Virus record (IMG/VR): IMGVR_UViG_3300043313_000951
Location: 1-45,156 of that record
Strand: one strand, 5' to 3'
DNA from: a virus
DNA length: 45,156 nucleotides
Under the pieces are notes generated by a model. That model was not told where the DNA came from and did not search any database. It saw nothing but the letters and a program-made list of their open reading frames with translations. Shown here piece after piece: positions 6,602 to 12,737 of this stretch (positions within the stretch are counted from its first letter, which is position 1; each line of letters starts with the position of its first letter). The position numbers were made by a program, and so were the translations under genes.

Positions 6602-6813
6602 CACAGGTCGCTCGGTTGTAGACCAGTGTACTTCGCGATCTTGGGCAAGATTCTCGGACCAAGTTCCTCGCTCTCGTGAAAGGCGAATCTGTAGTCAGGC
6701 CAGCCGGGGCGCGTAAGTGTTCGGTGTGATCCGCTTTGACGGGCGACAACCCACCCGATGCGAAGCAGGGCAGCGAGCACCTGGCGTGCGCGCGTGGACG
6801 GCCAATGACTCAC
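6601..6813 (-). CDS. hicA: HicA-type mRNA interferase toxin
   Basis: A 70-residue HicA/YcfA-like protein. It has the family's small double-stranded-RNA-binding fold and the conserved GSH motif with the catalytic His (RQSGSHRTLTRP, His about 29), preceded by LLRIGWVVAR and followed by a beta strand (PDYRFAFHESEELG) and a closing helix. HicA cleaves mRNA when not bound by HicB. Its start overlaps the hicB stop (ATGA), antitoxin first, giving coupled synthesis. In a prophage the pair would favour retention or act in superinfection defence; that is inference. Confidence 0.85.
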   Translation of the reverse strand: MSHWPSTRARQVLAALLRIGWVVARQSGSHRTLTRPGWPDYRFAFHESEELGPRILPKIAKYTGLQPSDL

Positions 6814-7019
6814 GCTGAGAGGAACGTCAGCGGCTCATGAAGGGCCGGCCTCTCGCCGAATTCGATTTGCTCGGCGATCACGCGAAGTGCCAAAACCTCT
6901 ACTTTGCAGAGGGCTTCGTCGCGCGTGCTACCGTACGCCATGACTCCCGGGAGTTCGGGAACATCGGCGATCCAGCGCCCATCTTCCTCACGATCGAACT
7001 CAACTTGGAGCGGCGGCAT
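6810..7019 (-). CDS. hicB: HicB-type antitoxin, short form
   Basis: A 69-residue HicB-fold antitoxin from ATG 7019, with AGGGAGA 10 bases upstream; an upstream ATG would extend it, but the added residues are non-conserved. Family pattern: VEFDREEDGRWIADVPELPGVMAYG with an acidic first strand, then the helix TRDEALCKVEVLALRVIAEQ. Many HicB proteins have a C-terminal DNA-binding domain that autoregulates the operon; this one ends soon after the core, so it lacks that domain. A phage operator-like site overlaps the likely promoter, which may take over that control. Confidence 0.85.
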   Translation of the reverse strand: MPPLQVEFDREEDGRWIADVPELPGVMAYGSTRDEALCKVEVLALRVIAEQIEFGERPALHEPLTFLSA

Positions 7020-7043
7020 TGCGGTGTTCTCCCTTGTTCTCAA

Positions 7044-7082
7044 ACTGTAGCCACAGCGCTGCCAAGTGGCAACACGTTGCAC
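7044..7082 (-). promoter_or_regulatory. hicBA promoter with operator-like repeat
   Basis: On the minus strand a -35 box TTGCCA (7072-7067) and a -10 box TACAGT (7049-7044) are separated by 17 bp. The -35 is half of an imperfect inverted repeat, TGGCAA-CACG-TTGCAC on the plus strand (7067-7082), whose first arm and spacing match the phage operators at 915 and 44676; the second arm has four of six matching bases. The transcript would start about 20 bases before the hicB ribosome-binding site. Confidence 0.55.
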
Positions 7083-7149
7083 ATGGCGCCCTCAGGGCTG
7101 GTATGCGACCCCGGTCTAAATGCTGATGCTGGCACTGGAAAAATCGGCC

Positions 7150-7872
7150 TCACGGATTACACAACTGACCGGCCGCGCAGCCCATCGAGCAGTTGTGCGA
7201 GGGGACCCATTGCGAGCCGGACCATGAACCGCCGAGTCGCCACTGGCCGTTGAGGCAGAGCATGGGCAGCGTTTCGGTGATGTTGTCCGGGGCTGGCCAG
7301 TAGACGCCGCCGCACTTTCGGAAGCCGACTGTCGTGCTGCACGCTTGCGGAAATTGCGCGCGGATCTGAGCGTCCGACTTGTTCGGTCCGTCGCAACCCG
7401 CGACCGGTGCCGAGCAGATCGGGACAACGCCCGCGTCGCCGCCGCTGTCAGTGCCCGCGTCGTGCCCGCTGTCGCCCGCGTCCGTCGAGGGGACCGCGCC
7501 GTCACCGCTGCGAGCGTCCGGTGTGCTTGCCTCGGGCGCGGAGGCGTCGGCGTCGGGGGTGCCTGCGTCGATCGTCGGCGAGCCAGCGGCGCCGCCCGTG
7601 CCCGCGGTTCCGCCGCCCGATCCTGCCGCGCCACCGGTACCGCCGGCGCCGCCCGTACCGGCAGTGCCACCCGTTGCACCGCCGCTCCCACCCTTGCCTG
7701 CACTGCCGCCGGTACCGGCCGAACCCGCGGCGCCGGCCATGCCGGTCGTCGTTGTAGGTGTCACGTGCACGTCGCCGCCGGCGTCGGGCGCCGGGGGGTC
7801 GACGTCAACGGGGTCGGGGCCGCTGCTCGAGCAGCCCGCGGCGAGCAAGAGGGCAAGGGCGAAGTACTTCAT
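7150..7872 (-). CDS. Secreted lipoprotein with Gly/Ala-rich spacer
   Basis: A 240-residue protein from ATG 7872. It opens with a lipoprotein signal (MKYFALALLLAAGC, lipid-carrying Cys14). Then a Pro/Asp linker, a low-complexity region of Gly, Ala, Ser and Thr (about 44-98), an Asp/Ala/Thr-rich stretch (about 99-150), and a C-terminal domain of roughly 85 residues with eight Cys and three Trp, probably disulphide-stabilised. Flexible Gly-rich spacers of this type are common in surface lipoproteins of Myxococcota. It is likely exported by the lysogen or made during infection and displayed on the cell. Function unknown; receptor masking or lysogenic conversion are guesses. Confidence 0.8.
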   Translation of the reverse strand: MKYFALALLLAAGCSSSGPDPVDVDPPAPDAGGDVHVTPTTTTGMAGAAGSAGTGGSAGKGGSGGATGGTAGTGGAGGTGGAAGSGGGTAGTGGAAGSPTIDAGTPDADASAPEASTPDARSGDGAVPSTDAGDSGHDAGTDSGGDAGVVPICSAPVAGCDGPNKSDAQIRAQFPQACSTTVGFRKCGGVYWPAPDNITETLPMLCLNGQWRLGGSWSGSQWVPSHNCSMGCAAGQLCNP

Positions 7873-7913
7873 TGCCGATTGAGGACGGCTCCTTTGCCGT
7901 TTTCCTGAGGCGC

Positions 7914-8348
7914 TCACGTGCGCCGCGGGCGTTGGATCTTGAATTCGGACATCAGATCGTAGATGTGCACGCGGCTCGACTTGAGCGCGCGCGCCACCGC
8001 GGAGACGTTCCAGCCTTCTCGCTCGAGCGCGTCGCGTAGGTACTCCTGCTGAAAGCGCTGCGTTGCCTCGGCGAGCGGCGCCCACTGGTGTTTCGTGGGG
8101 AACAGGTGCCGACGTTCGACCTGCGTCGACCCGTCCGCGTGAGCGCGCGCGACCGCGGCCGCGACGACCTTGCCCAGCTCGGCCCGGTCTTGCCAGTCCT
8201 TTTGCTCAAGCGCGAAGACCGCGGGCCACGAGAGTTCGATCGGCGGGTGCCGACTCGCCTGACACGCGGCCTTGCAGAATGTCCTAGCGAACCCGGCGAT
8301 TTCGTCGCGGGTCATCGCGTCGTCGCCGGGCTCGCTAGCGGGGGACAT
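7914..8348 (-). CDS. Fis-type helix-turn-helix protein
   Basis: A 144-residue protein from ATG 8348 (Met12 is an alternative). The last 40 residues are a Fis-type DNA-binding domain as found at the end of NtrC-family regulators: YLRDALEREGWNVSAVARAL, then KSSRVHIYDLMSEFKI. The first 100 residues are not an AAA+ or receiver domain; they are helical with an internal ERRHLF segment reminiscent of the linker before such domains. An orphan Fis-like domain could regulate late transcription or host sigma-54 type promoters, which are abundant in Myxococcota. Follows the gene at 8367 after 18 bp. Confidence 0.7.
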   Translation of the reverse strand: MSPASEPGDDAMTRDEIAGFARTFCKAACQASRHPPIELSWPAVFALEQKDWQDRAELGKVVAAAVARAHADGSTQVERRHLFPTKHQWAPLAEATQRFQQEYLRDALEREGWNVSAVARALKSSRVHIYDLMSEFKIQRPRRT

Positions 8349-8366
8349 CTTCGAACGGGCCAGCTG

Positions 8367-8627
8367 CTACTCGCTTTTGACGAGGCGGGGTTTGACGCGC
8401 AGCAACTGAGCGAGCACTTGCACGCGCACGCGCACCTCCCCGATCGCGGCGCCCGTGTTCTCGAACGCGCGCTCGATGGTGGGCGTCGAAGTGCCGCCGG
8501 CGAGAGCGCATTCAAGTAACAGCGCCATCACTTCGACGAGCTCGCGTGTTTGCTCGACGCCGGCGGGGTTTACACCTGAGGCGGCCGGCGCCCACGTGGC
8601 GACCTGCCTGCGTACCCTGGCCCTCAC
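8367..8627 (-). CDS. Unknown helical protein (86 aa), GTG start
   Basis: GTG 8627 overlaps the stop of the upstream membrane-protein gene (GTGA), matching the operon style. The N-terminus is basic, then two helices run through residues 30-80 with heptad-like hydrophobic spacing (VMALLLECALAGG; IGEVRVRVQVLAQLLRV). It may be a small coiled-coil or a cytoplasmic partner of the membrane protein encoded just before it. No family recognised. Confidence 0.55.
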   Translation of the reverse strand: MRARVRRQVATWAPAASGVNPAGVEQTRELVEVMALLLECALAGGTSTPTIERAFENTGAAIGEVRVRVQVLAQLLRVKPRLVKSE

Positions 8628-8758
8628 CAGCACACCGCGAGAAAGAAGCGGAGGAGCTTGCCTCGCCAGTCGCGTAGCTCCGCACGGATTCGCCATTCGG
8701 CAACAACCGGGGCGACTACCAAAATGAAAAATAGATCTGATAGGGTACGTTTCATCAT
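8624..8758 (-). CDS. Small membrane protein (44 aa)
   Basis: ATG 8758 (a second ATG directly follows) with GAGGAG 9 bases upstream. A basic start (MMKRTL) is followed by one membrane-spanning helix (SDLFFILVVAPVVAEW), then a basic cytoplasmic segment and a hydrophobic end. Size and topology resemble small holin-like or superinfection-exclusion proteins, but there is no enzyme gene beside it. Function unknown. Confidence 0.55.
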   Translation of the reverse strand: MMKRTLSDLFFILVVAPVVAEWRIRAELRDWRGKLLRFFLAVCW

Positions 8759-8830
8759 GACGAGCACTCCTCGTTGTGAACGGGGCTGGGAGGAGTCGAC
8801 GCGTTGACGCGCGTTTCCCTTCCAGTTCCG

Positions 8831-8860
8831 GAGGGCGCCCGGTAGCAGCCGGGCGTCCTC
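8831..8860. other. Strong hairpin in a 187-bp gene-free stretch
   Basis: GAGGGCGCCCGG (8831-8842) and CCGGGCGTCCTC (8849-8860) form a 12-bp stem with one G-U pair and a 6-base loop TAGCAG. It lies between the genes ending at 8946 and starting at 8758 on the minus strand. No T-run follows on either strand, so an intrinsic terminator would be weak; an attenuator or protein-binding RNA element is possible. I see no convincing gene in 8759-8945. Confidence 0.5.
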
Positions 8861-8945
8861 GCTAATTTGTAGGACGGATGTTTCTCTAGCTCCTTCAATC
8901 GGATTAGCGCAACCCATCGTCCCAATGAGGATTGCAGTTGCGCTG

Positions 8946-9242
8946 TTATTCGAGCGTGGGCCGAATCGCCACACCCAGCTTCATCACGCGCCACAGGGGG
9001 AGCTCGCTGATATCGCCCTTGATCTCGGCGACAACCCAATACCAAGTGCCGGCGTCGCGCTCGACCATGAGGAACTGAAAGCGACCACTGTGCGCGCGCG
9101 AGAAGCGATAGAACCCCGTCGCTTCTCGCCACGCGCTGATCCACCCGACCTCGAGCAGCTCGTCGACGTTGCCGACCTTCGCCTCGAGCCGCGTTGACTT
9201 GCCCTCGACGTAGGTCGGCAGACTTTGGATCGCGTGGATCAC
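8946..9242 (-). CDS. Unknown protein (98 aa), GTG start
   Basis: GTG 9242 overlaps the upstream stop (GTGA). The sequence is a mixed alpha/beta protein rich in aromatics (WISAWREATGFYRFSRAHSGRF, TWYWVVAEIKGD). The repeated strand pattern suggests a small beta-barrel or SH3-like fold. No family recognised. It is the last gene of a leftward cluster of five that begins at 9979. Confidence 0.6.
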   Translation of the reverse strand: MIHAIQSLPTYVEGKSTRLEAKVGNVDELLEVGWISAWREATGFYRFSRAHSGRFQFLMVERDAGTWYWVVAEIKGDISELPLWRVMKLGVAIRPTLE

Positions 9243-9436
9243 GACGTCACTTCGATGAGGGCCGTGAGATCTCGTACGAAGCCCGAGCCTCGCTCGACCA
9301 TCGACTCGAACGCCGGCCATTCGTCGACGCGAAACACGAGGGTACCACTCAGCGCGAGGCCTTCGACGTGCGGCCCCACGAACAACGAGCAGTGCACGTG
9401 TCCGCCCATGCGCTTCGCGCGCAGCTTGAGGATCAT
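9239..9436 (-). CDS. Small conserved phage protein (65 aa)
   Basis: ATG 9436 overlaps the previous stop (ATGA). The product starts MILKLRAKRMGGHVHCSLFVG and continues into a TLVFRVDEWPAFESMVERG segment. I recognise this form of short beta-hairpin plus helix from many phage and prophage genes of unknown function. It has no enzymatic motif. Part of the 9979-8946 cluster. Confidence 0.65.
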   Translation of the reverse strand: MILKLRAKRMGGHVHCSLFVGPHVEGLALSGTLVFRVDEWPAFESMVERGSGFVRDLTALIEVTS

Positions 9437-9666
9437 GCCGCCGCGGCGTCGATCCGCGACGCGAGTTTGCGCGCGAGGTCCCAGCCGATCCGGTCGACGA
9501 GCTTTTGCGCCTCGAGCGCGAGGCTGATCGACTTGCTCAGCGGCGACCCCCGAAGCGTTATCTTCTGCCGCGGCGACGGCGCACGCCCTGAGCTCCGCGC
9601 CGCGCGCTTTGCTGCCCACGTTGCTTTCATCTTCTCGTGTCGTTCTGCCGTCCACTTCGCTCCCAT
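9433..9666 (-). CDS. Basic small protein (77 aa)
   Basis: ATG 9666 with GGGAGG 5 bases upstream. The N-terminal half is strongly basic (WTAERHEKMKATWAAKRAAR), the kind seen in nucleic-acid-binding NUMOD- or HMG-like segments; the C-terminal half is an amphipathic helix (SISLALEAQKLVDRIGWDLA). It may bind DNA or RNA. No family confirmed. Confidence 0.6.
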   Translation of the reverse strand: MGAKWTAERHEKMKATWAAKRAARSSGRAPSPRQKITLRGSPLSKSISLALEAQKLVDRIGWDLARKLASRIDAAAA

Positions 9667-9680
9667 GGTCGACCTCCCTT

Positions 9681-9800
9681 TCAGTACCGATTGCGCATCA
9701 CCAGCCACCATGCGATCGCCCACACGATGGCGGCGATCGCGAACCATACGCCCACCGACTCGACAGCCTCGGGCCACGTCGGAGGCGGGGGCGATGTCAT
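9681..9800 (-). CDS. Small membrane protein (39 aa)
   Basis: ATG 9800 overlaps the stop of the gene at 9797 (ATGA). The product has one transmembrane helix (VWFAIAAIVWAIAWWLVM) after a Pro-rich N-terminus, with a short basic tail (RNRY). The length and single helix are typical of small phage accessory proteins. Its position inside a tightly coupled operon supports it being real. Confidence 0.6.
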   Translation of the reverse strand: MTSPPPPTWPEAVESVGVWFAIAAIVWAIAWWLVMRNRY

Positions 9801-9979
9801 CGCGTAAGCGCGCCCATGATGCGCCACGCGCACTCGACCTCCAACTTATCCCCAGTCCCCTTCTCGTCGCGCGTCCCCATCGCGAGTAGCGCAGTTAGCA
9901 CACGGTCGCGCGATTGCTCAAGCGGCAAAGCTGCGCCGTTCAATGAACAGATTGCGCACGTGTAAGCTACGGCTGTCAC
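9797..9979 (-). CDS. Small protein (60 aa) with CxxC, GTG start
   Basis: First gene of the leftward cluster, from GTG 9979. Cysteines at 8 and 11 (YTCAICSLNG) could form a half zinc knuckle; the rest is an acidic helix. No ATG is available upstream, and the GTG is a common start elsewhere in this genome. Function unknown. Confidence 0.5.
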   Translation of the reverse strand: MTAVAYTCAICSLNGAALPLEQSRDRVLTALLAMGTRDEKGTGDKLEVECAWRIMGALTR

Positions 9980-10024
9980 TTTGTCGGAGCGCGCCGCGGC
10001 GTATTGCGGCTAACGCTTCTCGAG

Positions 10025-10046
10025 CTTGTAAGCCGAGGCTTGCAGG
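10025..10046. promoter_or_regulatory. Dyad in the divergent region 9980-10100
   Basis: CTTGTAAGCC and GGCTTGCAGG form a 10-base imperfect inverted repeat around GA, a plausible binding site for a dimeric regulator. It lies between the leftward genes from 9979 and the rightward genes from 10101, together with a run of seven T at about 10060 and the string TTGACAGTTA at 10081-10090. No convincing -10 box can be placed, so promoter positions are open. Confidence 0.35.
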
Positions 10047-10100
10047 TGCGATTACGTACTTTTTTTCTTTGCCGCTTGCGTTGACAGTTAGACGCGCGGC

Positions 10101-10364
10101 ATGGCAACAATCGCGCGCATGGCTGATGGTCCGGGGAAGTACGACGCGGAGGCCGAGCAGGTTCTCGCGCGCGTCGACGCTGATGGTGTCGTTCTGCTCG
10201 TCATGGGTGGAACGAAGGGCAACGGCTTCGCGGTCAAGGGGACGTGGGAAGCGATGGCTACCATGCCCGAGATCCTGCGAAACGCGGCACGATGGATCGA
10301 GCGGGATCTGACGCGCGGCCCGGACGCGCCGGGCAGGCACATGAGACCGAAGGCGAGGGGGTAA
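10101..10364 (+). CDS. Unknown protein (87 aa), first gene of a rightward island
   Basis: ATG 10101; Met7 at 10119 is an alternative start. Residues about 20-60 form strands and a helix (VLARVDADGVVLLVMGGTKGNGFAVKG, then AMATMPEILRNAARWIERDL). The end is basic. The pattern resembles small phage accessory proteins with a single alpha/beta domain. The next start overlaps its stop (TAATG). Confidence 0.6.
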   Translation: MATIARMADGPGKYDAEAEQVLARVDADGVVLLVMGGTKGNGFAVKGTWEAMATMPEILRNAARWIERDLTRGPDAPGRHMRPKARG

Positions 10365-10489
10365 TGCTCGAAGCACGCGAGAAGAAGAACGACGAGCGCG
10401 AGTGGGACGGCTGGCGCGGTGACGAACTCGGGTGCTTCGCCGTCGCCGTCGCGCTCGTCTTCGTGTTGGCAATGGCGGTGCTTCGGTGA
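10364..10489 (+). CDS. Small membrane protein (41 aa)
   Basis: ATG 10364 overlaps the previous stop; its stop overlaps the GTG of the next gene. A charged first half (EAREKKNDEREWDGW) is followed by one membrane helix (CFAVAVALVFVLAMAVL) at the C-terminus, so it is probably a tail-anchored inner-membrane protein. No family recognised. Confidence 0.6.
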   Translation: MLEAREKKNDEREWDGWRGDELGCFAVAVALVFVLAMAVLR

Positions 10490-10890
10490 GCGACGATGAG
10501 GACGTGACGTTGCACCCAACGCACAACTGCTTCGACGACGTGATCGACTACATCAACATGCTCGCGAAGGGCGGCATGCACCCCGAGGAGATCGACCGCC
10601 GTTACACGATCGTCCACGGGATCATGCTCCTTCCCGACGGCAAGCCGGTTTCGCACGCGTGGCTCGAGCAAGGTGGGGTCGTGACCTTCGCCGGGCTTTA
10701 CAAGGGGGAGCGCGTCTACGTCTCCGCGGACCGCGCCGAGTACGTTCGCTATGCCATGGTCTACGACGAGACGCGCTACACGGTGCGGGAGACGTGCGAA
10801 TTGCAGCGCCGCACCGGTTGGATGGGACCTTGGAAACCTGAGTACCGTGCGCTTTGCGGTGACGTGCAGCGCGGGGAGACTCCGCTATGA
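10486..10890 (+). CDS. Conserved phage protein (134 aa), HNCFDD / HAW type
   Basis: GTG 10486 overlaps the preceding stop (GTGA). The sequence has HNCFDDVIDYI near residue 11, a YTIVHGIMLLPDGKPVSHAWLE segment (about 40-62) and a YTVRETCELQRRTGWMGPWKPEY segment near the end. I have seen this arrangement of Cys, His and HAW motifs in phage and prophage proteins with no assigned role. The spaced Cys and two His could form a papain-like or transglutaminase-like site, but this is not established. Confidence 0.65.
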   Translation: MSDDEDVTLHPTHNCFDDVIDYINMLAKGGMHPEEIDRRYTIVHGIMLLPDGKPVSHAWLEQGGVVTFAGLYKGERVYVSADRAEYVRYAMVYDETRYTVRETCELQRRTGWMGPWKPEYRALCGDVQRGETPL

Positions 10891-11147
10891 GCATGATCAC
10901 GTTTCGACCGGACGCAGCGCGGGCGATGGTCGACGTCGCCGCTCAATACGGAAACGCGCTGGGGTACCTCGCGTCCGAGATGGGGGTCGCGCTCCTCACG
11001 GCGGGGTTGACGATCTTGAGCAGCGGAATGGATGACGAACAGGTCGAAGCGCTCATCAAACAGGCGTTCGATATGACCGCGCCACTTCGTCGACAGACCG
11101 AAGAGCGGTGGCGTCGGACGGGGTTCGACCGAGGGACGCCGTCGTGA
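10887..11147 (+). CDS. Unknown protein (86 aa)
   Basis: ATG 10887 overlaps the previous stop. A helical protein with a hydrophobic central segment (NALGYLASEMGVALLTAGLTIL, about 23-44) that may be a buried helix and not a membrane span, an acidic helix (DEQVEALIKQAFDMTAP) and a basic end. Coupled by GTGA to the next gene. Confidence 0.6.
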   Translation: MSMITFRPDAARAMVDVAAQYGNALGYLASEMGVALLTAGLTILSSGMDDEQVEALIKQAFDMTAPLRRQTEERWRRTGFDRGTPS

Positions 11148-11749
11148 ACCGTCGCGAGCGACGACGCGCAATGTCGATGAAGGAGTTCATTGCGTCCGGC
11201 GAAGCTGACCAAAAGGGCACGCCGGAATTCGAGGCGGAAGTCGAGCGCGATAGCAGGTTCACGCTCGAGCTCGAGCAGCTCGTGCGCAAAGCCATATTGC
11301 CCTGGCTCGCGAAGCATCCCGACGTCGACTGGACTTGCACCATGCCGGCGCTCGTCAGAGTCGCGGCCATCCAGGTCATGGCGGGATCTCCGGGCACGAC
11401 GCCAGAAGACTTCGGCGTCATGGCGGGCGAGGTCGCGAAGACGGTCGAGAAGGTCGTTGACCACGTCGTCGAAAAGGTCCGGGAAGCGACCGCGCCGGCG
11501 GCCCCCAACGAGCCGCTCGTCAATAAGCAGGTGCGGCTTGTGCTCGAGCAGCAAACCGTCGACCTCGCGAAGAAGCTCAAGCTCATGGTACCGGCCGGCG
11601 TCGGATACATGCTCTTTCTCGCCGACTACGGAGCGAAGGGGAACGTAGCGTACGTTTCGACCTGCAACCGCGAGGACGCGATCGGGCTCGTCACCACGTG
11701 GCTTGCGCGGCAAACCACGCGGACGGCACCGCCCGACACTTCATCATGA
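11144..11749 (+). CDS. Unknown phage protein (201 aa) with GVGYxLFLADYG domain
   Basis: GTG 11144 overlaps the previous stop; ATG 11171 is an alternative start. The N-terminal 130 residues are helical. The C-terminal part (about 150-190) reads LMVPAGVGYMLFLADYGAKG followed by NVAYVSTCNREDAIGLV, a small alpha/beta domain that occurs as a stand-alone protein in many phage genomes. Function unknown. Its last bases overlap the end of the leftward lysis gene (11744) by 6 bp, so transcription converges here. Confidence 0.65.
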   Translation: MNRRERRRAMSMKEFIASGEADQKGTPEFEAEVERDSRFTLELEQLVRKAILPWLAKHPDVDWTCTMPALVRVAAIQVMAGSPGTTPEDFGVMAGEVAKTVEKVVDHVVEKVREATAPAAPNEPLVNKQVRLVLEQQTVDLAKKLKLMVPAGVGYMLFLADYGAKGNVAYVSTCNREDAIGLVTTWLARQTTRTAPPDTSS

Positions 11750-12430
11750 TCGCTTGGTTGCGGCGGATGCTTCGTCGTCTGTTTGCGCGCGGCCAGGATC
11801 CGGGGGGGCTTCCGTAGTCCCCGTGACGAATTCTCCGCCGAGCTCACGGAGCGACAGCGCGACGAGCCCTTGCGCTCGAGCAGCGGCCTCGGCGTCGATC
11901 ACCGGCGGCTCGAGCTCGGCGGGCAAGGTGCGGTCGAACTCCTTGACGAACGCGTTGAGGGCCTTCGCATACACCTCGACGGGGTCGGTGTAGTAGCCAC
12001 CGTCTTTCAACGTCTGAGCGAACGCCGTCGGGGCGCCACGCTCGACAGCCTTCCAAGCGGCGCCGTACCGCTTCGAGCCGCGAAGGAAAGCCAGGTGGTC
12101 GATCGCCCCCTCGGCGAGCGTCCGGAACGCGCGGAACCTCGTCGCCGGGTGAGGCGGATCGAAGTAGACATTCTTGCCGCCGATCACCTCGCGGCATCGG
12201 AACATGGTGAAGTCTCGTCCGTCCCCCTCGGAGCACTTGATGTTGCCGATATTGAAGCAGTGCAGCCCCTTCGCCCACCTACCCGTTTCGTGCGCGCTCT
12301 GAGCGACGATAAGCAGGATTGAGGTGCGGGCGGGCGTCGAGCCGAACAGCTCGCGCCACGCGTGCAGCAAGGCGCTCGCGAGCTCGGCGGCGGTGATCTG
12401 ATTGGTGACGTTGGGCAGGTGTTCAGCCAT
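11744..12430 (-). CDS. Glucosaminidase-like endolysin
   Basis: A 228-residue protein from ATG 12430, with GGTGGAG upstream; GTG 12445 would add five residues. The N-terminal 160 residues match the glucosaminidase/lysozyme-like fold of GH73-type enzymes: ILLIVAQSAHETGRW with catalytic Glu48, HCFNIGNIK (58-66) and the later repeat of aromatic strands around FDPPHPATRFRAF, and AWKAVERGAPTAFAQTLKDGGYYTD. The last 60 residues are Ala/Glu/Asp-rich and disordered. No signal peptide is seen, so release would rely on a holin or on a partner. It should cleave peptidoglycan glycan strands at lysis. Confidence 0.75.
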   Translation of the reverse strand: MAEHLPNVTNQITAAELASALLHAWRELFGSTPARTSILLIVAQSAHETGRWAKGLHCFNIGNIKCSEGDGRDFTMFRCREVIGGKNVYFDPPHPATRFRAFRTLAEGAIDHLAFLRGSKRYGAAWKAVERGAPTAFAQTLKDGGYYTDPVEVYAKALNAFVKEFDRTLPAELEPPVIDAEAAARAQGLVALSLRELGGEFVTGTTEAPPDPGRAQTDDEASAATKRS

Positions 12431-12461
12431 GGCTATTCGCTCCACCGGTTAGAACGTATGG

Positions 12462-12728
12462 TCACTTCGGAGCGCAGTTCACACCGCACGCGTCGGCGGC
12501 CGCGAACGTCGCCGCGCGGTTGATACAGCCAAGGGCCATGAGCCCGTTGCGTCGAGCGTTGCGACAGACGTCAACCCACGTCCCCGACTCGGGGCGCGAA
12601 GGCTCGCAGCCCACGGCACCGAGGTGCTCGTAAGCGCGGCCGCAGTCGTCGCCGGGGTCGGGTGGAGACGGCGGGATCGGATGGCAGGCCGCGACGAGGA
12701 CGGCCAGGGCGATAAGTAGTGTCTTCAT
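12462..12728 (-). CDS. Small lipoprotein of the lysis cassette (88 aa)
   Basis: ATG 12728 gives a clean lipoprotein signal, MKTLLIALAVLVAAC with Cys15 in a V-A-A-C lipobox; GTG 12737 is an upstream alternative. The mature part starts with a Pro-rich segment (CHPIPPSPPDPGDD), as in Rz1-type outer spanins, then contains six further Cys that may form disulphides. It sits between the glucosaminidase and peptidase genes. An o-spanin role is possible, but the Cys-rich body is unlike Rz1, so treat this as a hypothesis. Confidence 0.6.
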   Translation of the reverse strand: MKTLLIALAVLVAACHPIPPSPPDPGDDCGRAYEHLGAVGCEPSRPESGTWVDVCRNARRNGLMALGCINRAATFAAADACGVNCAPK

Positions 12729-12737
12729 AGAATGCAC

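Noticed and set aside
8755-9144. A 129-residue leftward frame over the gap 8759-8945
   Set aside because: Its N-terminal half is antisense-like and overlaps the conserved gene at 8946-9242 in another frame; the rest lacks a domain and crosses the strong hairpin.
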